Origin: Euonymus europaeus
Taxonomy: Eukaryota; Streptophyta; Magnoliopsida; Celastrales; Celastraceae
Assembly: GCA_963580455.1 (NCBI GenBank)
Contig: OY756958.1
Coordinates: 20,224,501-20,288,500 of the forward strand
Reading direction: 5' to 3'
DNA: 64,000 bases
The notes beneath the pieces are model-generated. The model had not been told where the DNA came from. It did no database searches and was given only the letters and a program-made list of their open reading frames with translations. This document shows, piece after piece, positions 32,275 to 46,500 of this stretch (positions are counted from its first letter, which is position 1; each line of letters starts with the position of its first letter). Made by a program: the position numbers and the translations under genes.

Positions 32275-33800
32275 CGAGACAAAGAGAACATTGATAAGGT
32301 CAATGCTCGAATTGATGATGTTATATTTTTGGGTTATTCTATGCATAGTTGAACATATCGTGTTTATAACAATAGAACAAAAATTATGGCGAAATCTGTT
32401 AATGTGGTTGTGAATGATAGTTACAAAAACTCATGTGTATAGGCATAGCATTATCATTTAACAACCATTTTTGAAGATGAAGTTTGAGAAAATGTAGAAG
32501 AAGTCAAAAGTGTTGCCAATGAATCTGGTACAAAAGTAACCTCCACAAAACCTACTTCAGATAACAACACAATTGTTAATGATGTAACCTACCAGAAGGA
32601 TACTTTTGATGATCTGGTTCCTTCTCAAAGACTCGAGAAGAATCATCCAGAGGATTTGATGTTAAGAGAAGTGGTTGCTCCTATGAAAACTCGTAAGCAT
32701 ATGAGAGATGAGGTAAGTCATTTTTGTTATATGTATATGTTACACATTGAACTCAAAAATGTTAAAAGAAACTTTGAATGATTATTTTTGGGTCAATGCA
32801 ATGTATGATGAACTTAATCAATTTGTTTGAAATGATGGGTGGACATTTGTTCCTAGATCAAATGATGTTAATATAATCAGTACAAAATGGATATTCAAGA
32901 ATAAGACCGATGAAAATGGAAACATTGTTAAGAATAAGGCTAAGCTAGTAGCATAGAGGTATGCTCAAGTAGAAGGAATAGATTTTGATAAAACCTTTGC
33001 TCATGTTGCTACACTATAATCTATACACATCATGTTATCACTGGCTTGTTTACTTGGTTTTATATTATTTTATATGGATGTGAAGAGTGCATTTTTTAAC
33101 GGGTTATTGAATGAATAAGTTTTTGTAAGAAAACTCAAGATTTTGAGGAACCTATGCATGATTCATATGTTTATAGGTTAAATAAAGTTCTAAATGGACT
33201 CAAACAAGCTCCCCGAGCTTGGTATAAGAGACTCACAACTTTTTTGTTGAAGGCATGTTTCATTAGAGGTTCAGTTGACAAAACTTTGTTTGTCAAAAAA
33301 GATCAAACACAACTTCTTGTTACTCATATTTATGTGGATGATATTATCTTCAGTCCTACCTCTTCTGCCTCTAGTCATGACTTTGGTGAATTTATGAAAT
33401 CTAAATTTGAGATGAGTATGATGGGTGAACTAACTTTCTTTCTAGGATTTTTGGTAAAGCAATGTGAAGATGAGATATTTATATATCAATTTAAATATGG
33501 CCAAAACTTGGTAGAGAAGTTTAAAGTAGCCTCTACCAAGTCTACCAAGATGAGTAAGGATGTCTTTGGAAATTCATTGACCAAACTTACAACAAGAGTT
33601 TAATCGGCAGTTTTCTTTACTTAACTGGAATTAGACCTGATATTCCCTTCACTGTTTGTGTTTGTGTTTGTGCTAGATATCAAGGTCATCCCAAAAAATC
33701 TCTCATATCTATGGTGAAGAGAATTCGAAAATGTGTGAATGTGACTCTTAATTTTAGAATCTTTTATTCAAAAGATACTAGCACATCTCTTACTGAGATA
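32275..33800 (+). pseudogene. copia integrase end, reverse transcriptase and RNase H start, degraded
   Basis: ARIDDVIFLGYSMHS marks the integrase C-terminus. Then come WTFVPRSNDVN, STKWIFKNKTDENGN and MDVKSAFFNG from the start of reverse transcriptase, with several stops. An open stretch at 33154-33603 has LNGLKQAPRAWYKRL and the catalytic HIYVDDIIF. The last identifiable piece is LYLTGIRPDIPFTVC...ARYQ (about 33615-33690), where a TGTTTG microsatellite has expanded within the codons. Multiple frameshifts. Confidence 0.9.
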
Positions 33801-35610
33801 GAAGTTTGTTTTTCAATGAAATCGAAAAGCGCGACAAGACATGCCTCTTTAAAAAAAAAAAAAAAACATGCTGACGTTATAAAGCATATGACTTGATTTT
33901 CTCTTTTTAATCTATCTCTTATTAATACTGCACATATTGATTGTCAACTAGGACGTACTATCAAAATATTTTTATGTTCGTCATGTTGTTATAAAAGGCA
34001 TTCATATTTTGCCATGTTAATCTGTAGTTCCGAAGCATTTGTTTCATCCAAAGAAGTTGAGTGCAACAACTTTCAACAGTTATGTATTTTGCTTTAGCAG
34101 TAGAGAGAGATTGAATTTGCTTCTTACTATTGCAGGAAACTAGATTGTTAAGTGTGAATTACCTCGCTAAAGTGATTCATTTGTTGGTGTGCTCAGATAA
34201 GATCTTGTCACGTGAAGACTTTGATAGGTGCCAAAGCATTGACGACAAATATTAGATTGCTTTGATAATTGAAACATATACTGAATAGTTGATGTACTCA
34301 TCTTGATATCATTGTAATCTTTATTGTCATTAGCGAATTATTTAATAAGTAGGTCGTTCGATAGACTCCAGATTTTTTCCTAGTTAAATTTCCTCATTAA
34401 CTTATTATTTTATTTTTTTATTCGGCGAATTATCTATTTTATTTGTTCAATGATTGTTGAAAGGAAAAGTACACATTTTCAAATTTAATAAAATATATGC
34501 ATTATTCATAATATATAATTAAAAAATAAAGCGAATAAACAAGTCAGATATAAGGAACATCTTAAGGTTTTGTCTACAAAGACTACACAATTATTTTCAC
34601 CCAGTAAATTAAAGTGCCAGGACCTCTACTGCACCCCAAGAAAGTCACATCATCAGTTCTAATTATATTATACTATTTAATTGCTAAAAATTGTTTAGTT
34701 ATATGATTAAAGCATAATTATATGAGTAATTTTAGGAGTTGAATCTTTAATTTACTATATATCTTTGTAAGCTTCTTTTTGAGGAATCAATTAATGAATT
34801 AACACAAAAATTGATTTCCTCAAATCGAGAGTTTTTCTCAACTTGAATTATACAATCTTTATATGTGTTTGGGTTGTAGCTTCAATTTCAATTTCACATC
34901 TCAAACTTATGTTTGATTTATTAAACGAGCTTTAAGAATCAGGTCTTCATAACCTTGTTGTAGCCCTGCTGTAACACTTTTTTTATGCATTAATTTTTTT
35001 TTTTATTCTTTTAAAAAGTTACATTTCATGCATTAATTTTTTTTATTCTTTTAAAAAATTATAAATGGGTAGTATATGTCCTAAAAAATCCAACGACACT
35101 TTTTTGTTTTGAAATCAAAAATGTTTTGAGTTTATAATAAACAAGTGTTTAGAATTATCATATATTTTTCACGTTAAATTTAACTTATATTTTGAACAAA
35201 AAAAAAAAAGTCATTGAATTCGTCATGCAAAATAATACACCTGTATAATTTTTAAAATAAAAATAAAAATTACATGACAAAAATGTATTATAATGGCCTT
35301 TGTTATTGTCATCTGTGGAAAGAATGACAAACTTTTCAAGGATAAACTCACAGAACAAGCTCAATTTCCTCCTACCAAAAAAAAGAACGAATATACATAT
35401 TGACTCTTCAATTTCCTCGATATACAAATTTGACTCAATTTCCTCCATAAAAAAAGAATCAATTTCCTCGCAGAAGAAACTTTTCAAAGATTCCTCATCT
35501 GACTCAACATACAAATTGTAGCTTCTATTATGTCGTTCAGCCAAGGAATGGATAGGTGGTGCCAAAAACTGCAGGTCTGAGAACAAGCTTTCATCGACGA
35601 CGGATCTCGA
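33800..35610. other. Intergenic region between the copia remnant and BLISTER
   Basis: AT-rich sequence with an A15-type run near 33851 and a short tandem duplication (ATGCATTAATTTTTTT..., about 34983-35060). No gene is recognised. The open frame covering 35185-35715 on the minus strand is an out-of-frame reading of the last BLISTER exon and its 3' flank. Confidence 0.5.
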
Positions 35611-35618
35611 TTCATATG

Positions 35619-38600
35619 TCAAAGCAGCTTGCTGGGTCGTCTTCTTGATGGACCCCCAGGAAAGAGCTTCATAATCCATCCCAAGACCCTTTCCACCACC
35701 TAGTTGAAGACCCAAAAAAAGGCATATAATTATCCGTTACCAATTAATGCCAACCAAAACACAGATAGGCCAAAAACAAATATGAAACCAGTTCTTACAC
35801 CAACTGCTTTTCCTTAATTAACCCTCTAATTTCCCCTGGGTAGTAGTAACTAGTAACACATCAAAAATATTGAGAGAGAGAGAGGGTCAGGTCCAATCTA
35901 AATCCATAACGTTCATCCAGAAGAAAAAAAAAGAGGACTTAATATGGGCTCTTATTACTCCGAAGGCCATATATACAATTGCAGGAGTTAATGCTTTGAA
36001 ATATTTAAATAAGCTAAAGTATAACCAAGTACTTGAATGTAGACTCAATAAAACTGAAAATCAACACAGGAAAGATGACACGATAAATTTAATAGCCGAA
36101 TCGACTGAACAATTGAGGGCGAATAAAAGGCCTGTAACAGCAGTGGGACGGGTGATGACTAATGTAAATCAGAAACTCCTAAAGAGAGTGGAAGGTCATA
36201 ACATAAACAAGTAACCATACAGAGAGGGTGATATATCAGAAATGATGCATCACATCAAATCAGTTCAATTGTCCTCCAGCCTGCAGTTTTAGTATTTCCC
36301 TTTAAATAAGACAATCCATTACATAAATCCTTAGTCAAGCAAAACAGTATCTTGACACTTGCAGTCCACTGTAGATTCCCTGTCAGACATTTCCCTATAT
36401 AATAGTATAATACTGCCCTATACTACACATTTGTAATCTACAGAAAACAAATTAAACCAACAAATACAAAAGCGAAGCATTACTGTAGTAGTACATGGCT
36501 CTTACTAACATAAAGTACAAAAAATATAAAATGACTAAAAAAGAGAGTAAAGCAACAAAAGGAAAGAAAAGAAAAGCATATAAGAAAGGGGAACTGAATA
36601 TTCGCAATCTCCGCTGGGATCAGTTGTAAATTATAAACAAAAAACAGCCAGAGAAATCCATCATTCATTATGTTATTTTTTTGGATGCAAGGAACCTTCC
36701 ATTTCAATGTACTAAAGCCTAAAGGTATCGTTCACAGTAAAATTTGAACCCAGACAGATAAGACATACCGGTTCAAACAACACTGAAAAGAAACCAGGAT
36801 GCAAACAACGCTAAAAAGAAGAAAAGACATACTGGTTTGCATTGCAATCAGATAGTGCAGAGTCTAAAACAAATCAAAATATTACTACACTACCTGTCGA
36901 GAGAACATACCTCGTCACCTTCGTCATAGGGGGTGCTTTCCTGAATGGTCCGAGAATCCGGCAATCTTGCTGGAGTATTCTCATTGGCCATACTTTTAGC
37001 GGTCAAAAGCTCTAGTCTCTGAGTTTGAGCTTCAAGTTTTCTGGACAACTCCTTGTTCAATTCCTTCATTTACTCAAAAGAGAGTGAGTTAACAGCAATT
37101 TAAAAAATTCTGACAGACAATAAATAAAACAAACATTAACTTCATATAGAACCATTTCAGAGCCTGCAAAAATGAAAATAGGTCTACATAATGTTTAAAA
37201 CTTTACACCAAATATCAATTCGTGATGAACGTTAGAAAAAATTATCCAAGAAGCTCACTTTCTATTATGTGCGCTTGTGAGTATGGAATTGTGTTTTTTG
37301 TTGTGTGCACAGTACACTTAAAACCATGTGCATATAAGAGCTTCCAAATGAATGTTTCATGAATCACACAACCTAAATAAGCAAATGTACAGATTAGAGA
37401 TGGGACGAGAATTTAAACAACCACCTTTAACAACTTTTCAACTTCACAGATAACCAACGAAAACAACACAGATAATTTCACCTACAACAGAACAGCATTC
37501 ATCTATGGGGTTGACCAGAATTGCACATAATAGAGGCTGAGCTCTAAGAAATATTGAATGTGAAAAATCCTAGGAGAAAGAAGAAGCATGAAAATTGTTA
37601 AAAAAGCACTCTCTAAGTATTAGTGTATTACTATCACAGAGATCCTCTGCAACAAAATGATAAAGTAGGAGAAAAAGCAAACTTGAGTGACCACTTTCTT
37701 AAGTTGTTAAATTATTGAGCTGGAATATTAGTGACACAATAAAAGACAGCATTATTACAATGGCATATATGTATTATGTATATAAAGCACAGGGAACCAC
37801 CAACTATTTTGACCATCATCAGCATAAGATTGAGGTACCACAAAACAATTAAGAAAAGACATAATTCAATCAATAAATAGGGTATTATTGATGGAGATCC
37901 AATGAGCAAAAAGAAAACAAAGTGTGTAGTTAGCTGCTGAAATCAAAGAAAATATAATAATTAGAAAGAGGCTATCACTTTTCGATACATATCAGAGTAT
38001 CAGACACGGTTTACATGTGGCATAAATGTGAACCTATTCCAATCTCTAAATACTATGATCAAAGGGGAAGATGGACCCCACATTTAACAGTTACAAGTGT
38101 ACTCTGATCTATTAATGTGCCACTTACATACAAGCATATGATTCTTTTTTACTTTTTTCCCCAAGGTAATATTTAATAGGCAGTTAAATCAAAACACACA
38201 CTGGGTAGTAGCATGTAAGTGAGCAGTGGCGAATCTAGAAAATATATAAAGAGGGGTTTTGGTTAGTGGAAGTGTCATGAATTTTATAGGAAGGGGTCAA
38301 AGGTTAGCGGGGGCTGCCCCCTAAATTGTTTGTTGGTGCTATTTACCAAAAAGTGACCAAGAATAACCAAATATCTAAATAATCATTAAATTAAGTAAAT
38401 ATCTAAAATTAAAATGTTCAATATAACCAAAATAAATAAATCATAAGTTGTGTTAGACAAATTTTCATTGAAATCAAATCATCTATCATCAATTCATCAT
38501 GTATAACTGCGTATAAATCAATATTTGGTCTCTTGTATGAGTGTGCATAAACCAATAGTTATAATTTTTATATTAGCCATACATATCATATAATTATTAG

Positions 38601-41600
38601 AAAAATATAAGTATATTGAGAATACATACATTATACTTATTTTTTGGCACATACGTAAAATATAAGCTGAATTTTTTAAATTAAAATAAAGCCTCCCCGT
38701 TTGTTAGTGTGCACCCGCCACTGTGTGTGAGTATAGTACATGAAGGTGCTTCTTGGGTGCCAATGTCCTGTGATCTTTATTTCTGCTAAATGAAACATGT
38801 CGGCATAGAACCTATGTAACATGGATATGGACACGGGACACGGACACGGACGCTCGGATACGTGATTTTAAAAAAAAGTAGGACACGGATGGGACACTTT
38901 GAATATTTATTTTAATATATATATATATATATAAATAATCAATTTAGCGGGAATATTAATGAAATAAAGCAAATATATTATGTTGATTTCTTAATCTGGG
39001 CAGTGGACCCCAAAAATCACAATATTATATACGAACCAAGATTTTTTTACCTCACCCAAATTTCTTTAGGGTATTCTATTTTGGCCTTTAGAGTCAAAAA
39101 AGGGGTTCTATTTAACTTATTTCAATTAAATTATAATAAATATTTTACAAAAAGGGTTAAAGTATGGGACACGCGTGTCCCCAACGTGTCCAGTAATTAA
39201 AAATAAAATAAAATAAAGGGATACTCTTTTTCACGTGTCCGTGTCCGATACGTGTCGGACACTGACACTCTGGCCAAAAAAGAATGTCGGTGCTTCTTAG
39301 CATAGAACAAACATTTGACAAATAACACAGGAACAAGCAACATTATGGTGACAAGATGATTACATTAATAAGCGTGACCAATTGGTAAACAAAACCAATT
39401 AATTATTTGTCTAATAATATAAATGTCCAACTCATTGCAGATCCATATATAGCATGGCATAAAATTATATCAAATTAAAAGCTACCTTCAGTTTGGAGAG
39501 CTGAGATGACTCAGATGCCAGTGCTTGTGTCAACTCTTCTTTCTCCAATGCTAACTGCAGCAAGTTAATAATCAATAGTGATTGGAGAACAAGAATAAGA
39601 AACTTAATTTGAAAAACTAACTAGAACTTTCTTTTTGAGGAGGGAAGAGAAAAAAGAAACAAAGAAATGTAATCTAATTAAACAAGAAGATTTCAAGAAT
39701 AAATAATACCTCAGATATTAATGCCTTAATGTTTTGAATCATCCTCATTTGGTCTGAAGGAATATGCATAGATGAAACTTCAAGATCTAATATTCCATGT
39801 TCAGGTAACAAGGGAAGACCCTCAGCTTCGCTTACAACATTAGATGGAACTTGTGTTTCCTGGTTGGAAGTCTCTGTGATAGCATCAGAAATTAAATTAT
39901 TAAATTACACCAAAAAGACACAGCATGAATCCCTAGCTAAAGCGAGAAAAGTACTATTGGAAAGAAAATCACCAACCATATAAGTTTCTTGTAAACAATA
40001 TAAATTTTCATGAACGAGGGTTGCAGGGGCGGGGGAAGGAAATATGTGAAACTGTCAGAGTGTCAGGAGGAAATCAACTTGCAATTAATATGCAATAAAA
40101 GGGTTCGTAGAAAAAGTGAAAACACCTACAGCATCAAGCAGATGGCATCACAGTCGACTAGTCGGCACTCGACCCTCTTGACCATGAGTTCAGGGATCCA
40201 AACCCCCTTCTACCACACACACACACACAAAAAAAAAAAAAGAGCATGTTCTTCCCCACCCCCAACACAAAAAAAAAAAAGGAAAAAAAAAAGAGTAAAA
40301 AACAGGTTGACCCAAGTTCAACACAAAAATCAGGGTCATATGTAAGAATAAGCCAACTTTCTTTGATTATATATGTAGAAGGAAAACTGCTGCTATCATT
40401 GATGGAAACTAACACACTTGAATTTTTCACAATGGTTATAAAGGACAGTGCAGTAATTTTATCAGCATTGCCCGAGTCTCATTCCTCAGAATCAATTTTG
40501 GAGTTTATAAAAGTTATGCATAATCTTTTCATCTACTTAAATATATACTTTTTTGTCTGATGTTTCACCAGTATACTTCATACGTAAGCCACTCATTAAG
40601 CATTCTTATAGTAAATATGCTGTTTACTACAAAACAAGTCTAATAAAAATAACACACAAATGCACTTTGCCTCCATAAGACGATTAAAAAGTCACGAAAA
40701 ACATATTGAACAGAAGCTGAATAACGCGGTCTGTGCCAAGCAAATCAGTCTTTGGATTGTGAAATACCAATATACACATAATTCCAGCAGCTCCAACCAA
40801 ACAGAGAGTACTTTTACCTAAATCGTCTGTAGTAGTGGCTATGTCTTTTCTCTGAGTAGGACCCTTGCTAGCATCAATAGACTTTCCACCGGATGCTTTC
40901 CATAACTTTGATTGCAATAGTTTTTTCTCTGTTTCACAGGAAGAAAGAAAAAAGAGTCAATGATTAGGAATTTTTTTAACAAAACCGCACCCCACCCCAA
41001 AAAGAGCTCTTGCGACCTGGAACCACAACACCCTAACCCTAGGTAAGAGGTTCAAGTGCCCCCTCTTCCCAAAGCTTAGCTTGAAAAAATACACACCACC
41101 CACACCCCCAAAAAAAAAAGAAGGGGGAAAAGAAACCCAAGGCAAAGTAAAAGACTAAGAAACAAACAAAAGAGAACCATTAGCATACAAGAAAGAAAAA
41201 CCCTCTGGTTAACAAACACCCCATTTCCCCATTGCCCCTCCCATCCCTTTCGTCTCCCTAAAAATTTTAGTGAACCGCAACAAACGGGAGCTTACCTTCT
41301 TGAAGAGCATCAATAGTGAACAGTAAATCTTGACACTCTTTCTCCAGATTAGACATCTTTTTTCTGTAACATTCAGAATGATTGGTTAATGCCAAATGCC
41401 ACTAATTACAAAAGGGACTCATCGCAAAAATTTGAAAGCATAGTAAGCAGACTTCTTTGTGGAAAGGCAAAATGAGGACAACATGCAAGAAAAGAGAAGT
41501 GATAAGAACAAAAAATTGTAGTTTCTATAACCCGCAAGGATATTACTCCAATTGTACAAGTTTCTAATGATGGAGAATCAAAAGAAAAATTAGCCATCCT

Positions 41601-43490
41601 AAGACAAGCTCACAAAGTTGTTCTCGTGGAGCTCTCTCTCTCCAGTGACAAGACCAAAAGCAAGATCTTTATAATGCTCCCCATGTTGACTCAAAGGAGA
41701 TCTCCTTTGATTTCTTTATTCATAATTGGTTTAATTGTATCAAATTTTGGTGTTCCTCTCTCTGTACCCATTGGTGCTTTAATAAACTTTTAAACAACAA
41801 TAAAAACAAAAAAGACAATCTCACGGAGGCAACAGGATTCTAGAATACATAAGCCCAGTAAACCATTCTATCAAGCCTTCCAATTGCAAATAGAGATGGC
41901 CACAACCGCAAATAGAAACCGCAATAACCCACAGCTAAAAGAGCAAATTAAGCAATTCATATCATCCAAAACAGGCAGCTTTTTTTATTGGTGGATATAA
42001 AAAGGAGGGAAATAAAAAAACCCATATGAGGACATCCTCTCAAATTTCCCTTAATAGCCATGAACTGTGACTTTGAAAAATTAAATGCAATAAGCACTCT
42101 AAGCAGGAAAATTGAGAAATGCCCTTTAGTTTTCATTTTACTTCTTCATTCTGAAAGAGAGAGCCTATACTCGATTTAGAATCACTCCTAAAATTCAAAG
42201 AAATAAATTATTTCACTTAACCTAAGGATATGGATTTATTTTTTTAATATGGACTATGGAGAATTGGAGATGGATTTACTTTCTGTTGAGGAGTGCTCAC
42301 TCTCAAAAGTCAAAACATAGTCAGCAGTACCTCGTTAACATACTTATAAATTTCTGTCATTTCTACAAATATTCGAAGGTCATCAAATTACTAGTTGAAC
42401 ATTAATGGAAATAAAACCACATAGAATTAATCTACAACTATCTTCCTACACCAGCTCATAGAATATCTAATTTAAGAGAATAGCCACAAAGCACCCTGGA
42501 GATCACATTATTTAAGAAGAAGCTATCATGTTTTCTTACTCGTACCAACTGCTTCAGCAAAACGATCTGTATCCTATAACATTTGAAACTTCCGAGTTCA
42601 GAGATTTCCAGAGTTTATTTATCGTGCATTATCAACAGATTGCAAACAGTTCATGGCCAACAAAACTTAAAATTTGATGATATCCAAGCAACTTTTCAAA
42701 GAAATAAAAAAGATACCAATATTTACATAAAACTTTGTGGCGCACATATGGAGCGAAGAAGTAATACATATACATACTTGTATGAAGAAATTTCAGCATC
42801 TGAGTTCTCCAATTGCCTTGCCAGCTTTAGCTCACTTGACCTCAGTTTGAGGGCCTATGTAAAGCAATAACAAAAACTGACATAAGGAACAAATAATACA
42901 AGAAGCAACGTCAGCTTAGCACCATAGAGAATCGAGATGGAGAAGAAAATTTGTGGGACATTGAAAATGTTCTATCATGTAAATCAGATTTTAAAGAGCT
43001 AGTGAACTCTGCTCAATATGTCATTAGCTTGTAAAGACTATCAAACAAGATTGTCAGATCTAATGGCTAGGAAACTTAAAACATAGAAACAGCAGCTGAG
43101 TGACTGAATCGCCATCTTCCCAGGTCAGCCACTCCATTACCTGCTCCAGCAATACATATCGTCATCTTTTTAATGGCAAAATAATATATATTCAATGTGG
43201 CACGAAGGGGTGCCTCCTAAGTGTGGTAAAAGAAACTAGATCTATGCATCTGCTTGTGAGATAACTTTGAAGTTTGAACCTACCACAAGGTAAGAGCCCA
43301 TCCAGCCAACTATCAAAATCAACCACAAAGAAGATTCAATGCTTAAATGCTCTCTTTGATGCCTTCCTACTTAACACCTTGATTTTCCAGCCAGGCACAA
43401 GAGGGATTGAGTCTAAAATTTTCCACGAATGAATTACCCCTCAAGCAATAAGTATAAATATGATGATCTTTGAAGTACTATGTTTTTTGT

Positions 43491-43528
<38 letters not shown>

Positions 43529-46500
43529 AAAGTCTTCTAAGGAAGACTAAGAGAGTGATAAATTCTCTCTATCAGATCTCTATCTCCCCTCTCCCCCTCT
43601 TTCTTCTCTGTCTCTTACATCAACTATCTTTACCAACTTCTATCATGTGGTGATGATATACAGATAACCAAAAGGTTACAATATTTCTCCTCTTGTAGAA
43701 AGATTCAGTAACTCAACATTCTATTTAGTCTAGTATAACATAAAATTGAGATTATTTTGAAACTCATCACCATAAAGAAACATGAAAATCACAAATGTGC
43801 TAGAAAATATAAGCAAAACCAGAATCCTGTAACGGCAGACTTTTCTGAAACAGTATATGACGAGTCAAATCAAGGTTGAATCATCAGTTCATCACATAGA
43901 TGCAAACCAAGAGTAATCAACATAAAATCCAGATATCAGAGTTTCACAAAATCAGGAAAATAAAATGAAATAAACAGGGTTTCCCAAAGGCAAAAGAGAA
44001 AACACTTACCATATCAGGAATTTAGGACACAACAATGAAAAGTTACAAGGAAGGAAAATCATATTAATTTTTAACATCAAACCAACAGCAAAGGACTACA
44101 AAAGAAATACTACCTTCTCTTCCACACCAATCACTTCAGAAGCCAATAACTTGGCACGTTCGTCGGCAGCGTTACACTCTAGCTGTGCATTAGCATATTC
44201 CATTTTCACAGACTCAAGTTCTGCCTGTTGGAATGGCAGATTAGTCGAATATTGAGAAATAAAATGCAAAATTACTTATACCGGTATGAAGATCATTCAG
44301 CTCTGCCACACATTTATCACAAATTACACAAGCATCTTACAACTACAGAGACAGGATAACAATATAATGTAATAGCATCTTCCCAAAATAATTGTCCCTG
44401 ACTGAACATACACAACACAATTCCAAGTAAATCTCCTCACATTTTGAACATTTAAAAGTACCATAGGAAATATATAGACCACGTGATGCTGATGCTTTAA
44501 ACTATCGATCACTGCTTGTGCACCTGTATTTTACCCCTTTCTATAATAAGGAATAAAATTGTATAAAAGCCAAGAAAAATCATTTGACATCCATCCAAAA
44601 GATTTCCATGGCTGCCATTCAGAAGAATTTAGCCAGATAAACAGGATACTAGGGTACTAAATTAGCAAGCTCGTCAAAGATCCTAATAGCTAAAAGACAC
44701 TAATTTATGAGTCTTGACCGCTAACGGCCTAAAGCTCTTATATCAAAAAAATGGAACAGGAGGGATCAAGCAAAAGAAAACGCTTAACATTAGTCAAATA
44801 AAACATACAAAGATAGCTATTTACAATAAGGCATAAGCACACATGTAGCAACGCGAATCACTTTCTAAAAGTGAGGAGTGACAGAAAAATTAGGGAAAGA
44901 GAGAAGAGAGACGGGGAAGATTTTGTATTTCCTCTCTGCTTTAATTTTACTTTTTGGGTGACATACTCTTCCTCTTGGTGCTTCACTGAATTATTTCCTT
45001 TTGTTGCTCCAGGGAAAAAAAACTTGTACTTCATTTGTCTGTGGAAGAGCAAGATTTTTGGAAAAATTGAAAGACAAAAATATTAACTTTCCAGTAAGAT
45101 ATACCTACCTGTTCTTTACACCCCTAAAGCCAGATCCAAAGCCCTAATTATAACTATTGTTTCAGATGCCAACCCAAACCCAATTATCAATCTCAAAGAC
45201 TAGGAAAATCACCTCCAACCAGAAATGATGGCAATCAAGATTTGCCATATGTGACAAAAAGGTGATTGACATTTCCAATCCCATAGGATCTTACTGAACT
45301 TAGAATTCTCCGAAAAAACTTCTCCCAAAAGCCCCATGAAATAAGCTATCAAATAGTCCTTGTCAGCTATAAAAATAAAAACAGGAAAATCGCCTAATGA
45401 GGTTTCTCAAAATACGAAACACAGGAAAATCATGCAAAAATCACACCACTGTCCCATTGCCAACCCAAAAGCTCACATGCCTCTTATAAGCATCCCAACA
45501 CATCTCCTTGACCCTTTCTTCACGGCCCACAATGGTTGACTGCCACAATATGACGCTACAGTGGTAAACATATTTGTTCTTCTTAATCAAATCAGGGGCC
45601 TGGAATAGTTTTTTAAGGTAAACTTTTCACAAACCAACAGCAAGAGGACCAAGCCACACGTATTCTTATAACATAGTTGACCACCACCATGCATCTCTTC
45701 ACACTATCGTTTCTTTCCAACGCATCCAAATCCATCTTTTTGATGATACATGGTTTGCATAGACATGAAGCATCAAAGTAAAATACAATGACCCACTTTC
45801 ACTGCTACCAAATGGTACCTCCATTTATTGCCCGATTGTCCCCAAGGAAAATGACTCATTTCTTAAACCAATCAAGAAACTTTCCAAATAACCTATATCA
45901 ATCCCAGAGAAACTTATGAATAGACTCAGAAATAAACATTATCAAACAAGCTATACCTTTTCATATGAAAAAAAAAAAGTCAAACAAATGAAACTTGATG
46001 TGTTAACATTGTGTCCAGCAAAGCTTGGGCAAGGGCAAAGACCAAACCAAAAGTCATTGATGCCACATGAAACAAGAAAACTTATCACTAAATTAATCTA
46101 GAGAAATAAAAGCTCATCACTGAATTGTAGCTATCAACTTCACAAGGTTTACACACTTCTGCATTCGTGCCAAAATTTATCCTCCTTAAAATTGTCACAT
46201 AACTGTAGAGAAAGGCTGCAATGATGTCACAGCACACATTGAAGTATTTCGTACTTTTTTTTACAGCAGTAAGATAGAAATTCATAGGTGGTGCAAGCAT
46301 ACTATTAATATGCACATATAGGAAACTTTAAGTAGAGGTCAACTGATACTAACCAATATAACCTTGATTTCGTCCTGTAACTTTTCCATGTCAGATTTTA
46401 ATTGGTTGACGACACTTCTCTGAGGAAAACAATTTAGTATATAATGAAGATCAACATTGAAGAAAAGTCAGAGACAATGTGAGATAATATTAATATGATC

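Larger units (their letters stand above)
30070..33800 (+). mobile_element. Degraded Ty1/copia retrotransposon with later insertions
   Basis: Pieces appear in the proper copia order on the plus strand: gag (about 30070-30290), gag continuation and a zinc-knuckle-like ECKGFSHIAHDY (about 30720-31060), pre-integrase traces (about 31440), integrase-C to RT linker (about 32275-32700) and RT/RNase H pieces (about 32760-33790). A hAT MITE splits gag, and a block of foreign texture (about 31525-32262) replaces integrase. No LTR was recognised at either end. Confidence 0.8.

Noticed and set aside
35185..35715. 176-codon open frame on the minus strand
   Set aside because: It overlaps the last BLISTER exon in another frame. 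The BLISTER frame gives the conserved C-terminus and a proper splice acceptor, so this is a shadow.
40010..40345. Lys-rich ORF in BLISTER intron 9
   Set aside because: Arises from A-rich tails of a SINE-like repeat and simple sequence.
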